This document shows, in pieces, positions 19,240 through 28,168 of a stretch of DNA of 64,000 nt; the first letter of the stretch is position 1; every line of letters begins with the position of its first letter. Under the pieces are notes generated by a model, which worked only from the letters and a program-made list of their open reading frames with translations, was not told where the DNA came from and ran no database searches. This DNA comes from Marininema mesophilum. GTDB lineage: Bacteria > Bacillota > Bacilli > Thermoactinomycetales > DSM-45169. The DNA is taken from NCBI RefSeq assembly GCF_900106775.1, contig NZ_FNNQ01000008.1, positions 101,130-165,129 on the forward strand. Reading direction: 5' to 3'. A program made the translations under genes and the position numbers.

Positions 19240-19743
19240 ATGATGGGATCCACTATTCCTCTAAAATTTCATTGGCTGATTACAATAGGCACCCTCATCG
19301 TCGCCCTCTCATTTATTTTCATTCGCCTTCGTGCATCCAAACGACCCACTGACGCTAAAAAAATACTTATTCCACCACTGGGCATGAGTACAGGCTTTCT
19401 GATGTTTGTTTACCCACCTTTTCATATCCCAATTAGCTGGGCGATAATCTCTTTTTGCCTAGGAGCACTTTTTTTCGCTACTCCTTTAATCCGCACCTCA
19501 CACTTTGAAGTGGTTGATGGGGATGTGTATCTAAAACGATCCAAAACCTTTATTTGGATCCTTTTGGCTCTCTTCACTGTCCGTATGTTGGCCCACGAAT
19601 ATGTACAAAGCTTTATCACAATCCCCCAGACAGCGGGTATTTTCTTTTGTCTTGCCTTTGGCATGCTTCTACCTTGGCGCATCGCCATGTATCTTCAATA
19701 TCAACGATTACTCCAACAAACCTCAGCCTCCAGTGATAGGTAA
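19240..19743 (+). CDS. ccdC: CcdC-like membrane protein
   Basis: A 167-residue integral membrane protein with about five hydrophobic helices. It resembles the CcdC (YneN) family of Bacillales, small membrane proteins encoded near the cytochrome c biogenesis gene ccdA in B. subtilis but of unproven function. Conserved-looking features are RLRASKRPTDAKKILIPPLGMSTG (~29-52) after helix 1 and the FEVVDGDVYLKRSKTFIWIL segment. GAAGGGAG precedes the ATG, and a second ATG directly follows. A hairpin terminator follows at 19777-19809. The family call is from memory of this pattern; no ccdA is seen in the window. Confidence 0.75.
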   Translation: MMGSTIPLKFHWLITIGTLIVALSFIFIRLRASKRPTDAKKILIPPLGMSTGFLMFVYPPFHIPISWAIISFCLGALFFATPLIRTSHFEVVDGDVYLKRSKTFIWILLALFTVRMLAHEYVQSFITIPQTAGIFFCLAFGMLLPWRIAMYLQYQRLLQQTSASSDR

Positions 19744-19776
19744 AAAAATATAGTGAAACCGAATGATGTTCATTGA

Positions 19777-19809
19777 GGAGCTACCAAATTATGGTGTAGC
19801 TTCTTTTTC
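19777..19809 (+). terminator. ccdC terminator
   Basis: An 8-bp stem (19777-19784 with 19796-19803, GGAGCTAC type with one G-U pair) is followed by TTTTTCT. It lies 33 bp after the ccdC stop. Confidence 0.7.
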
Positions 19810-19909
19810 TATCTCGATCACATTATATTTTTTATGTGTAATACGCATGCTATCAACGTATTTTCTAGCCTGATCGAGTATTTATCTTTTAAAATCATGA
19901 CCATTTGGG

Positions 19910-21235
19910 GTGACCGGATTGTCTAAAAAATGGACTGAAATTACGATTGCTACGATACTATTTCTCACAAGTTTCTTGATCCATGATCATCAATCCAGTC
20001 CTGTCCACGCCCAGACACGGGAGAAACATGCACAAAATGTCATCCTCCTTATCCCCGATGGCTTCTCTTCATCCCAGGCAACGAACTACCGATGGTTTAA
20101 AGGAAAAGAAACCATTTTTGACGCGATGCTTGTTGGAATGCAACGTACCTACTCCGCTAATTCTAAGGTGACGGATTCCGCTGCTGCAGCAACAGCTATG
20201 GCTACTGGTACCAAAACGAATAACGGGTTGATTGGTGTGGATTCGGAGGGTAAGAAGTTAACAACCATCCTTGAAGCTGCCAACCGTTGTGGAAAAAGTA
20301 CAGGTTTAGTTAGTACCTCTACAATCACCCACGCTACACCTGCCGCCTTTGCCACTCATGTAGGGGCCCGAGCAAAGGAAAGTGATATCGCTCGACAACT
20401 GATTCCTAAGGTAGATGTCCTTCTCGGTGGCGGCAAACAGTTTTTTTTGCCCCAGTCAGCAGGGGGGAAACAACCTCAACGTAATCTAATTAAAGAGGCT
20501 AAAAATAAAGACTATCAATTCATCGAAACTCGTCATCAACTTCAACATACTCGAGGCAGTAAGCTGTTAGGTCTTTTTTCTAATAGCCACCTCTCACCAG
20601 AACTCCACCGTCCAGAGACTAAGGAACCTAGCTTATCGGAAATGACTACCCGAGCAATCCACACTCTCTCCACCAATAAAAAAGGCTTCTTTCTCATGAT
20701 TGAAGGCTCTCAGATCGACTTTGCGGGACATGCCCATGATTCTACCTGGTCCATGAATGAAATTGCTGCCTTTGAAAAGGCGGCACAAAAAGCCATCCAT
20801 TTTGCAAAAAAGGATGGCCATACCCTTGTCGTTATCACAGGGGATCATGAAACGGGCGGAATGTCCGTCGGTGGCTATAATCAATACAAAGCTAACATTG
20901 AACTTCTCAGGAATATCACCGCTACTGGGGAAACCATGGCCAAAAAACTGACCCCAGCTCGGGATAATGCTCAACAGATCATCAAGGCCTATGCCGGAAT
21001 CGATATCACCGCTGAAGAAGCGGCCAAAATCCAAGCATCCCCCCACCTTGCCACCACAATCAATGACATCATCAGCAACTATGCACTCATTGGCTGGACC
21101 ACTCACGTTCACACTGGGCAAGATGTCCCCTTATACGCTTTTGGAGTAGGTTCCTACCTCTTTAATGGCCTGCATGAGAACACCGATCTTCCAAAATTGA
21201 TGGCCCAAGCCATGGAAATCCCTTTTTCACAGTAG
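19910..21235 (+). CDS. Secreted alkaline phosphatase
   Basis: A ~440-residue alkaline phosphatase (PhoA/PhoB superfamily) that hydrolyses phosphomonoesters outside the membrane. It has a signal peptide ending near VHAQT, metal ligand Asp50 (LLIPDGFSSSQA), the phosphorylated serine in TDSAAAATAMATGTKT (Ser90), and GDHETGGMSVGG with further metal ligands. A C-terminal HTGQDVPLYAFG segment supplies the last His. Start choice is open: GTG at 19910 or TTG at 19919, the latter having GGGGTGA about 6 bp upstream and seeming better. No Pho box was identified. It is followed by helD after 125-145 bp with its own promoter. Confidence 0.92.
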   Translation: MTGLSKKWTEITIATILFLTSFLIHDHQSSPVHAQTREKHAQNVILLIPDGFSSSQATNYRWFKGKETIFDAMLVGMQRTYSANSKVTDSAAAATAMATGTKTNNGLIGVDSEGKKLTTILEAANRCGKSTGLVSTSTITHATPAAFATHVGARAKESDIARQLIPKVDVLLGGGKQFFLPQSAGGKQPQRNLIKEAKNKDYQFIETRHQLQHTRGSKLLGLFSNSHLSPELHRPETKEPSLSEMTTRAIHTLSTNKKGFFLMIEGSQIDFAGHAHDSTWSMNEIAAFEKAAQKAIHFAKKDGHTLVVITGDHETGGMSVGGYNQYKANIELLRNITATGETMAKKLTPARDNAQQIIKAYAGIDITAEEAAKIQASPHLATTINDIISNYALIGWTTHVHTGQDVPLYAFGVGSYLFNGLHENTDLPKLMAQAMEIPFSQ

Positions 21236-21316
21236 TCCACTCGTTGCGCCCAAGGTTGCTCCTCCATCTATCTCAGATATATCTTCTTTTCAAAATCAAA
21301 TCTTTAGGGAAATCCA

Positions 21317-21345
21317 TTGACAGTATAAGCGAAAAGCTATACAAT
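21317..21345 (+). promoter_or_regulatory. Sigma-A promoter of helD
   Basis: TTGACA at 21317-21322, a 17-bp spacer, and TACAAT at 21340-21345 give a near-consensus vegetative promoter 35 bp before the helD start codon. Confidence 0.85.
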
Positions 21346-21380
21346 TACCTTCCGTTTTTTTGATGAAGGGAGGTTTTTCG

Positions 21381-23444
21381 ATGGATACGATTAAAAAATT
21401 GGAAAACGATAAGCTAGCGGAGACGATTAAGGAAATGGAAAGACAACGAGCAACCCTTGACCTAATTCCTCGTTATCACGGCAAGGACATTGTAGAACAT
21501 GTTTTAGATGAGCAACGTCAACAGCAACGGAAACGATTGGAGAAAGCAGCTCCAGCACCCTACTTTGGACGATTGGATTTTAAGCCAGAGAGCTCCGAAA
21601 CAACTGCTTCACTCTATATCGGTAAGGCTGGTGTGGAAGGTGCCGATGGTAAAGATCCGTTAGTGATCGATTGGCGGGCCCCTATCGCCAGCCTCTTTTA
21701 TTCTTTTACAGGGCAATCCAAGACAGCTTCCTATGAAGCCCCTGAAGAGACGGTCACAGGTACCGTAAGGCTCAAAAGGAATATCGCCATTCATGAACAA
21801 ATCCTGGAACGCATCGTAGATAGCTATGTAGAGGGTGATGAAAAAAGCGGTGGAGGAGCAAGTGATGACTTTCTCCTTTACCGGCTCGAAGAAAGTAAAG
21901 ACCATCGCCTTCGAGATATCGTATCAACGATTCAATCCGAACAGGATGCGATCATCCGTGCTGAACGTGAAAAGGCATTGGTGATTCAAGGAGTGCCTGG
22001 AAGTGGAAAAACTACCGTAGCCCTTCATCGACTCGCCTACCTCCTCTATCACTATCAAGACCGGATGAAGCCCGAGAAAATGGTTGTCTTCGCTCCCAAC
22101 CGTATGTTTCTTGATTATATATCCGATGTATTACCCGAGCTTGGCGTTGGCGACATTCAACAAACCACCTTTAATGACTGGGCTTTAGAAATCCTTGGTA
22201 CATCCATCAAACTCCCCGATACAGCAAAGGTTGCCCGGGATCGATTTGAACAAGATCAGCAATCCGAGGATTCTTCGCAAGTCCGATATAAAGAGTCCAT
22301 AGATTTTCTCCATCAGCTTGAACAGACACTGGATCAATATGAATCCTCTATACTTCCTGCTAAGGATCTATTGGCATGGGAAGGAGCACTATTATCCAAA
22401 GAGACCATCCGAGATTGGTATGATCGCGAATACCGCCACTATCCTCTACTTAAACGCCGAGAGAGGGTCCAAAAACGGATAAAACGATGGATAGAAACAG
22501 AGCACACCTCCATCCGGGGTATAGATCCGCGTGGAGAATGGAAAAAGCAAGCCAATAAACGATTACAAGCATATATGAAGCTATGGCCTAAACCCACGCC
22601 TCTCCGGCTCTATCGCCAACTACTACGTACCTTAACCAATGAAGAACTTCCTCGAAAATGGCAACCGAAGGAAGAGGATTTAGCCCCACTTCTTCTCATC
22701 CAACGCCGTCTAACAGGGATCTTCCCTGAGGATCGTTTCGATCACATCGTCATAGACGAAGCCCAAGACTTCTCTTCCTTTCAAACCGCATTATTACAAA
22801 AACATTGTCCTCTAGGCTCCTTTACGATCCTTGGTGATCTTCTCCAAAACATCGTACCTGGACGGGGAATTACTCGGTGGGAGGAAATTCTTGATCTTTT
22901 TTCGGAGCAACAACAGGGCTACTATCAGTTAGACCGCAGTTACCGATCCACCATGGAGATTATCAACTTTGCCAATGAGATCATCCAGCCCTATCGAGGC
23001 AATGTCAAACCCGCTGAACCTGTTTTTCGTAGCGGGTCTCCAGTGGATGTACGCTCCACCTCCAACAAGCTTATCAAGCACACCATGGAGGCTCTTGATG
23101 AGTTAAAATCCCTAGATTGTCGTACTATCGCAGTGATCACCCGCACAGAAAACGATGCACGGAACCTCCATCAAGCACTCCTGGATCAAGGAAAGTCCGT
23201 CCATCTTCTCACACCTGGAGAAGCTACCTATCAGGGAGGCATATCCATCATCCCCATTTATCTAGTAAAGGGGCTTGAATTTGATGGGGCGATTTTGACC
23301 GATGTAGATCAAGATCGCTACCCAGATGATCCATTCCATGCACGCTTGCTATATGTAGGATGCACACGGGCATTGCATCATTTGAAACTTTTTTGTGGTG
23401 GGAAGCCTTCGCCTCTGCTTAGAGAGGCAAGGGTAGGCATATGA
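21381..23444 (+). CDS. helD: HelD-like RNA polymerase recycling ATPase (UvrD/SF1-like)
   Basis: A 687-residue SF1-type ATPase of the HelD family, which frees stalled RNA polymerase from nucleic acid in Gram-positive bacteria. The N-terminus (1-60) is a charged helical arm. A family-specific segment KDPLVIDWRAPIASLFYSF follows, then Walker A GVPGSGKTTVALHR (~204-217), Walker B DHIVIDEAQDFSSFQ, QLDRSYRSTMEI, and motif V YLVKGLEFDGAIL. It is shorter than B. subtilis HelD (774). The open frame extends to TTG 21360, but AAGGGAGG seven bases before the ATG at 21381 fixes the start. It has its own sigma-A promoter. A general UvrD-like helicase role cannot be excluded. Confidence 0.9.
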   Translation: MDTIKKLENDKLAETIKEMERQRATLDLIPRYHGKDIVEHVLDEQRQQQRKRLEKAAPAPYFGRLDFKPESSETTASLYIGKAGVEGADGKDPLVIDWRAPIASLFYSFTGQSKTASYEAPEETVTGTVRLKRNIAIHEQILERIVDSYVEGDEKSGGGASDDFLLYRLEESKDHRLRDIVSTIQSEQDAIIRAEREKALVIQGVPGSGKTTVALHRLAYLLYHYQDRMKPEKMVVFAPNRMFLDYISDVLPELGVGDIQQTTFNDWALEILGTSIKLPDTAKVARDRFEQDQQSEDSSQVRYKESIDFLHQLEQTLDQYESSILPAKDLLAWEGALLSKETIRDWYDREYRHYPLLKRRERVQKRIKRWIETEHTSIRGIDPRGEWKKQANKRLQAYMKLWPKPTPLRLYRQLLRTLTNEELPRKWQPKEEDLAPLLLIQRRLTGIFPEDRFDHIVIDEAQDFSSFQTALLQKHCPLGSFTILGDLLQNIVPGRGITRWEEILDLFSEQQQGYYQLDRSYRSTMEIINFANEIIQPYRGNVKPAEPVFRSGSPVDVRSTSNKLIKHTMEALDELKSLDCRTIAVITRTENDARNLHQALLDQGKSVHLLTPGEATYQGGISIIPIYLVKGLEFDGAILTDVDQDRYPDDPFHARLLYVGCTRALHHLKLFCGGKPSPLLREARVGI

Positions 23445-23517
23445 CAGTAAGGCTATCAACCCTCTACTACACATGCTGGTTAGCCATTCCCGGAGGTCTC
23501 CGTTAATTAAAAGCACT

Positions 23518-23640
23518 TCATACTACAGCTTCAATTTCTTCATCATCAGGGTTTTGAGAAGGAAGAACGGATTCTGCATAGCGAACATTTGCAAATGTTC
23601 ACTTTCATCCCAATCCTGAAGGGCGTAGTAGGTTTTGTAA
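23518..23640 (-). pseudogene. Possible truncated C-terminal gene remnant
   Basis: Between helD and the permease, the minus strand shows protein-like sequence in two adjacent frames: YKTYYALQDWDESE, then after a frame change TFANVRYAESVLPSQNPDDE and a stop at 23518-23520. It reads like the C-terminus of a lost gene with one frameshift. The permease terminator abuts it on its 5' side. I do not recognise the family, and chance is possible. Confidence 0.25.
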
Positions 23641-23645
23641 GATAT

Positions 23646-23680
23646 AAAAAGACTCCCATATTTATCATGGGAGTCTTTTT
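23646..23680. terminator. Terminator of the permease gene, bidirectional
   Basis: A 14-bp perfect stem (23646-23659 with 23667-23680) has a 7-base loop and A/T runs on both sides. It lies just past the permease stop (minus strand) and could also end plus-strand transcripts from helD. Confidence 0.85.
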
Positions 23681-23694
23681 ATATCCCTGCATCC

Positions 23695-25092
23695 TTATAA
23701 AATCATTTTCCATAGTGCCACTTCAACTATTAAAAGAATTAGGGTACCTATACCAACTAGAGTTATTGTACGTAGCAATTGATTTTCATGTTCAGGAATT
23801 TTTCCGATGGTGGTAGCTAATACGACTCTGGATGGACAAGCCATGGTTAAATGCGAAGAGCTCGTATTTTGTGCAAATGCAAAGAGGTCAGGGCTCATAT
23901 GTAGATGTTGGGCTGTTTTCAATTGTAAATTCATAAACATAGCATTAGATCCTGTGTTGCTCCCAGTAAGAAAACCTCCGAGCCCCCCAATAATTGGAGA
24001 AATATATATAAATGTTGACCCCATAAAGGTGGCTGCAGTACTTGAAAGTATCTGAGTCATTCCCGCCTTATCCATAATCTGAGACATAACCACAAATACT
24101 AATGTAGACAAGAGCACTGGAATTAATTGCTTTACTGTTTTTATGATACATTCTTTAATCATTGATGTTGATACTTTATATATAAATACGACATATATAC
24201 AGACCAATAATAGATAGAATCCCGGAGCATACAAAAGAGGAAGTGTGAAGTCGTATTTAGGTAATTGCAATACCAATATTTCCTTTAGGTTGTTTTCTAA
24301 TAGAGGAAACGTGCGAGTTATAAACAAAAGTATAATCAATAGGATGTAAGCGCTCATAGCGCGAATAATAGAGGAACTAGAATCTAACTTTCCTAATATT
24401 GTTGCTTTCTTTTGGGTTATGCGAATCAGTAGCAATTCTACGGATAGTGCTATAATGGCTCCAAAAACACCTGCCAATTCTACACTTACATAATAATTAA
24501 AAAACCATACGGCAAGTGATAAAGAACTGCTAACTAAAATAACTTCCCAAAAATGTTTACGTAAAGCGTAAAATCCTCCGCTTACTAAGACCATTAAAAA
24601 CGAAAAATAAAAAAAAGTAGGAACAGAAAGGATTGCGCTACCTGTACCCAATTTACTTAAAGGATACTCAGTTAAGTTAGATCCAATAACAGTTCCCGTT
24701 GCCAAAGCCCCCCAAGGAACTGCCGTTAAGCTTAATAAAGAAATTAATACTGCCTTATATTTATCAAAACCTAACGCAATTAATATAGGAGCAATTACAA
24801 TCATTGCTAAACCAAATCCACTTGCAGATTCAACTAACGGAGAAAATGCAACGGCTATAAGAAGAACTTGTCTAGTGGGATTTTGTGTTGCTTTAGATAC
24901 AAAAGATTCTATAATTTCAATAGCTCTAGCTTCATTTATTAAATTAAATAATAGAATACCGAAAAATAATACATAAGAAACAATCGAAGTAGTAAGAATC
25001 CCTTTTAAATCATCTCTCCAATGGAGAGATGATTTATCTATATTGTATTCCATTTGTAACTTAATAAGAGAGTCTAAGTGATTTTTGAGCAC
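23695..25092 (-). CDS. L-lactate permease (LctP)-family transporter
   Basis: A 465-residue polytopic membrane protein of the LctP lactate permease family. Family landmarks are FSPLVESASGFGLAMIVIAPILIALGF (~84-110), the following LTAVPWGALATGTVIG, and near the C-terminus GGFLTGSNTGSNAMFMNLQ and TSSSHLTMACPSRVVLAT. The N-terminus starts directly at a DDLKGILTTS helix, so it is shorter than classical LctP (~550), which has two extra N-terminal helices; it may be a divergent member or 5'-truncated. Base composition is distinctly more AT-rich than neighbouring genes, with many ATA and TTA codons, suggesting recent acquisition. The substrate could be another hydroxy acid. Confidence 0.82.
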   Translation of the reverse strand: MLKNHLDSLIKLQMEYNIDKSSLHWRDDLKGILTTSIVSYVLFFGILLFNLINEARAIEIIESFVSKATQNPTRQVLLIAVAFSPLVESASGFGLAMIVIAPILIALGFDKYKAVLISLLSLTAVPWGALATGTVIGSNLTEYPLSKLGTGSAILSVPTFFYFSFLMVLVSGGFYALRKHFWEVILVSSSLSLAVWFFNYYVSVELAGVFGAIIALSVELLLIRITQKKATILGKLDSSSSIIRAMSAYILLIILLFITRTFPLLENNLKEILVLQLPKYDFTLPLLYAPGFYLLLVCIYVVFIYKVSTSMIKECIIKTVKQLIPVLLSTLVFVVMSQIMDKAGMTQILSSTAATFMGSTFIYISPIIGGLGGFLTGSNTGSNAMFMNLQLKTAQHLHMSPDLFAFAQNTSSSHLTMACPSRVVLATTIGKIPEHENQLLRTITLVGIGTLILLIVEVALWKMIL

Positions 25093-25119
25093 TTGCGAAC
25101 AACGAAAATAATAGTCTAT

Positions 25120-25475
25120 CTACTTCTCCACCAAGGCCCATGAAGTAGCCCTTTTATTTTCCATGGATAATAAATTGGTTAAGTGAAGAATTTTTATAAT
25201 AGCTTTCCCTACAATTTGTTCATTGAGCCTTTGGAAAGGGTTTTCTGGCATAATTCCAAGCTGTACATATTTAGGAATTATTAAAGCTGCCGAGTCAGAT
25301 CGGTTCATATTAAGACAGGCTGCCGTGAAGTCATTACCTCCAAACAGAGCACCATTAACTTGAACAAATTGACCCTTTATTTCTAGAATTTCGTCAGCTA
25401 AGTGATAAGCAATACTACTATAATAATTAATAGGTCTATTCCGATGCTTGGGGTGTTCACAAAAAAAGCATGAGT
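25120..25475 (-). pseudogene. 5'-truncated gene remnant upstream of the permease
   Basis: An open minus-strand frame of about 110 codons runs from after a TGA near 25475 to the stop at 25120-25122. Residues include CEHPKHRNRPINYYSSIAYH, GALFGGNDFTAACLN and IIPKYVQLGIMPENPFQRLN, which read as the C-terminal third of an enzyme. No ribosome-binding site or start precedes it, and the first internal ATG (25306-25308) would give only 62 residues. It shares the AT-rich composition of the permease and was probably its operon partner before a deletion removed the 5' part. I do not recognise the family with confidence. Confidence 0.5.
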
Positions 25476-25624
25476 TTCCTCATACTTTTGATTAATGCTC
25501 TCTTAATTTATCAAAGGTTATCTTCCTTCACTCAAGAAACAGACTACTTTCCTCCCTTAGCCACTTAAATTTTAGCAGACCGTCTCTTCAATCTCCCAAG
25601 CTGGGTTCATTCTTCATCAACCTG

Positions 25625-26089
25625 CTACTCCGTTTTCTCCTCCTCATTCCACGTTTCCTCTGAGGCGACTATGATACCATGGCGACGAAAGAGAGCGGTT
25701 GTGACACCGATACCCTCCTTTTTCTTCCCGGTATGGGTTCCATCATAAATCTTACAGCTACCACAAGAAGGGCTACTCTCCTTTAATAAAGCCTCTGTTG
25801 CCCCAATCGAGAGCGCTACTTGGAGAGCTTCTTCAGCACCGGATATAAATTCATCGGTCACATCTTTCCCGTGAATGTCTATCACCTTTGCTTTACCATC
25901 TAGAACATCGTCCCCATCTCCGCCAATTATTTCCGCTGGGGGACGCGGAGTGGATAGGCCACCTAGTTGCTCTGGACAGACTGGGATCGCCTTTCCCTCT
26001 CTTACTAATCGTTGAATTTCATCCACGCGATTATGCCCTTTTTTATAAGTACAGTGAATCCCTGCAAAGCATCCACTAACGACTTTCAT
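25625..26089 (-). CDS. DUF523 family protein
   Basis: A 154-residue cysteine-containing protein of the DUF523 family (YbbK-like). Typical landmarks are the N-terminal SGCFAGIHCTYKKG, IPVCPEQLGGLSTPRPPAEI, and LLKESSPSCGSCKIYDGTHTG, whose conserved Cys residues suggest metal or Fe-S binding; the biochemical role is unknown. The frame opens further upstream, but GGAGGTGA lies five bases before the ATG at 26087-26089, so that start is used. It lies between the AT-rich permease islet and holA. Confidence 0.88.
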   Translation of the reverse strand: MKVVSGCFAGIHCTYKKGHNRVDEIQRLVREGKAIPVCPEQLGGLSTPRPPAEIIGGDGDDVLDGKAKVIDIHGKDVTDEFISGAEEALQVALSIGATEALLKESSPSCGSCKIYDGTHTGKKKEGIGVTTALFRRHGIIVASEETWNEEEKTE

Positions 26090-26164
26090 CCCTCTCACCT
26101 CCAAACATTTGCTTCCCCATAAGAGTACGGAAATCACTTATTACCCAAAGAAGTCAAGGTGAAC

Positions 26165-26215
26165 TACTCGCCATTAGAAATGGCAGAGCTTCTCGCTTCA
26201 TTGAATCGACCCATA
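26165..26215. repeat. Hairpin resembling an IS200/IS605-type end
   Basis: A short palindrome (GCCATT paired with AATGGC) is embedded in GGTGAACTACTC...CAGAGCTTCTCGC. This context resembles right-end hairpins of IS200/IS605 or IS1341-type elements as I recall them. No transposase gene is adjacent, so it would be a solo remnant. Confidence 0.3.
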
Positions 26216-26266
26216 TTGGGGAGGATTCTCGTTCGCAAAATCCTAAAGTAGTTCTTATATAAAAAA

Positions 26267-26317
26267 TATGACCATCTATCATCAAAAGATCGCCATGATT
26301 GAAAACATATAGATGGT
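26267..26317 (-). terminator. Possible holA terminator
   Basis: A 9-bp stem (26271-26279 with 26309-26317, ACCATCTAT type) encloses a long 29-base loop and is followed on the minus strand by CATATTTTTTAT. It lies just past the holA stop. The loop length makes this uncertain. Confidence 0.4.
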
Positions 26318-26334
26318 TTTAACCCTATGAAAAA

Positions 26335-27369
26335 TCAACTTTCCACACGAGTTCTTTCTGACATAGACAAAAGGAGCCGTTCAACAGCTAAAATTTTATC
26401 CAAACGTCCAGATTTAATTGCGTCATCGGCATCGATGGAGCGAAAGAGTAGCTCTCGCAATCTATTTTCCGAGTAGGTGCGAGCTTGTTGGAGAGCCAAT
26501 TTTACTGGATAGGGGTGAACCTTGAGCACCGTAGCGATTTCCCGTTCTACCTTCCCCTCTTCTGCTAATACCTTCACTTGAAGCATCAGGCGGAACTGAC
26601 GAATAATGAGCGAGAGAATGCGAATCGGCTCTTCGCGGTTATCAACAAGGTCATAAAAAATAGCTAGGGCTTCCCCTATTTTCCGCCTGGAAACTCGATC
26701 CACTAATTTAAATACATCTTGCTCCAGGGTACGAGGAACCAATTCATTCACGATCTCCGGTGTAATCGTTCGCTCTTTTCCTACATAGGTAGTTAACTTA
26801 TCAATCTCCATAGCCAATAAACGCAAATCACCACCCACTTGTTGGATCAAGAGTTCTACCGTTTGGGGATGTACCCTGGCCTCTGCTTGTTGCAGACGAG
26901 CGCTTACCCAGGCAAGGAGAGCTTTTGGTGCAAGTGGCTGACAAGCTACTTCGCGCACATGTTTTTTCATTTCCTTAACCACTTTTTTACGAGCATCCAG
27001 TTTCTCTGCTGGAACCGTTAAGATCAGCACATTCTCCATCAATGGGTCGGCTACATAACGGAGAAGCTCTTCCGGTTGATGTTCCACCTTTTCCTTCACC
27101 CGTATAGCTGTAAGGAACCAGGCATTTTTACCAATGACTACCCGCCGACCCCCAAAAAAGGATGGAGTTTCCGCTTCACGAACCAAGTCCTGAATTGAAA
27201 CTTCTTCAAGGTCCAATACGGTTCGATTCCATTCGGAACTTTCTCCACAAAGCGCCTGCTTCTCAACCTCAGCGCATCCTTCATCGATCAAAAATGTTTC
27301 GGTTCCGTAAAAAAGATAAACGGGGGCGATTTCCCCCGCCTTTAATTCCCGAGCCAGTTTAGAATCCAT
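26335..27369 (-). CDS. holA: DNA polymerase III delta subunit
   Basis: A 344-residue clamp-loader delta subunit that opens the beta sliding clamp during replication. The N-terminus shows PVYLFYGTETFLIDE (~17-31), an AETPSFFGGRRVVIGKNAWFL region, the clamp-interacting and AAA+-like domain with LLIQQVGGDLRLLAMEIDKL, and a C-terminal helical domain with SLIIRQFRLMLQVKVL. Length is normal (~340). An AAGGAG site precedes the ATG. In many Bacillales holA lies directly after comEC; here comEC is 4.4 kb upstream with several genes between. Confidence 0.95.
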   Translation of the reverse strand: MDSKLARELKAGEIAPVYLFYGTETFLIDEGCAEVEKQALCGESSEWNRTVLDLEEVSIQDLVREAETPSFFGGRRVVIGKNAWFLTAIRVKEKVEHQPEELLRYVADPLMENVLILTVPAEKLDARKKVVKEMKKHVREVACQPLAPKALLAWVSARLQQAEARVHPQTVELLIQQVGGDLRLLAMEIDKLTTYVGKERTITPEIVNELVPRTLEQDVFKLVDRVSRRKIGEALAIFYDLVDNREEPIRILSLIIRQFRLMLQVKVLAEEGKVEREIATVLKVHPYPVKLALQQARTYSENRLRELLFRSIDADDAIKSGRLDKILAVERLLLSMSERTRVES

Positions 27370-27385
27370 CTATCTTCTCCTTTCC

Positions 27386-28168
27386 TCATCGCCAGGGGCT
27401 TCTTTTCTCTGTTTTAGAGGGTAGGTTGATGGTTACAATCTCCCCACGTTGGCCCTTATTTCCTTCCGTAGAACGCACCCATAGAGTTAATTGATCCTTC
27501 CCTTGCCAATCCATCTTTGCGACACGTTCATTATTGGATAGGGATTTGGATCGATAAACCTCTTTACCTGATTGGTTTAAAATTACTATCTGTTGATTAC
27601 TTATCGTTGCTTTATAGGTTCCGTTGGATGAGGAAGTTTTATTAGCCGATGAATCCTCACTTGGATTCACCTTCTGTGCATCCCCTTCACTTTGAATTCC
27701 TAATCCTCCACTATTTGAACCTTTGGAAGAAGGAGGGTTTGACGGTTGCCCTTGATTGGAATGGTCATTAGGTGCTGGTAGTATCAACGGAAGAAAGAGG
27801 ATAGCCATGATGCCAGCAGCGATAGCACTTCCTCCAAGCCACCACCAACGTCGCTTCCGTTTCAGAGGCGAGTCTTTTAATTGTATGGGATGACGATGGA
27901 TAGACTCCTGCTTATCTTGTCTGTTCTCTTTTTGTTCCTCTACCTTATCATCGGCAGCAATCTGCGTCATTACTGCTTCCGTGAGTGAGAAGCTGGGCTT
28001 TACATCAGGGAGGTTATTTAATTGGGAAGATAGATCTAGGAGTATTGCTCTTTCTTCTGCACAACGGGGACAAGAGCGCACATGGTTCTCCAACTCCTGC
28101 TCTTCACTGGACGTTAAGTCATTGTCCAATTGCCGCTGTATCCACTCCTGATACGCTTCACACCTCAT
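27386..28168 (-). CDS. Anti-sigma factor with zinc-finger domain
   Basis: A 260-residue membrane-bound anti-sigma factor. The N-terminal anti-sigma zinc-finger domain (1-~42) carries CEAYQEWIQRQLDNDL and HVRSCPRC, giving the H-x3-C-x2-C zinc site. A basic stretch RKRRWWWLGG precedes a single transmembrane helix (~113-131). The external part is Ser/Asn/Pro-rich followed by a small beta-rich domain. It starts within the last bases of the sigma gene (overlap of ATGA type) and would hold that sigma factor inactive until regulated proteolysis. It resembles RsiW in arrangement; the external domain does not identify the signal. Confidence 0.9.
   Translation of the reverse strand: MRCEAYQEWIQRQLDNDLTSSEEQELENHVRSCPRCAEERAILLDLSSQLNNLPDVKPSFSLTEAVMTQIAADDKVEEQKENRQDKQESIHRHPIQLKDSPLKRKRRWWWLGGSAIAAGIMAILFLPLILPAPNDHSNQGQPSNPPSSKGSNSGGLGIQSEGDAQKVNPSEDSSANKTSSSNGTYKATISNQQIVILNQSGKEVYRSKSLSNNERVAKMDWQGKDQLTLWVRSTEGNKGQRGEIVTINLPSKTEKRSPWR

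Noticed and set aside
20633..21121. 162-codon minus-strand open frame opposite the alkaline phosphatase
   Set aside because: Antisense shadow of a gene with intact catalytic motifs; no family features.
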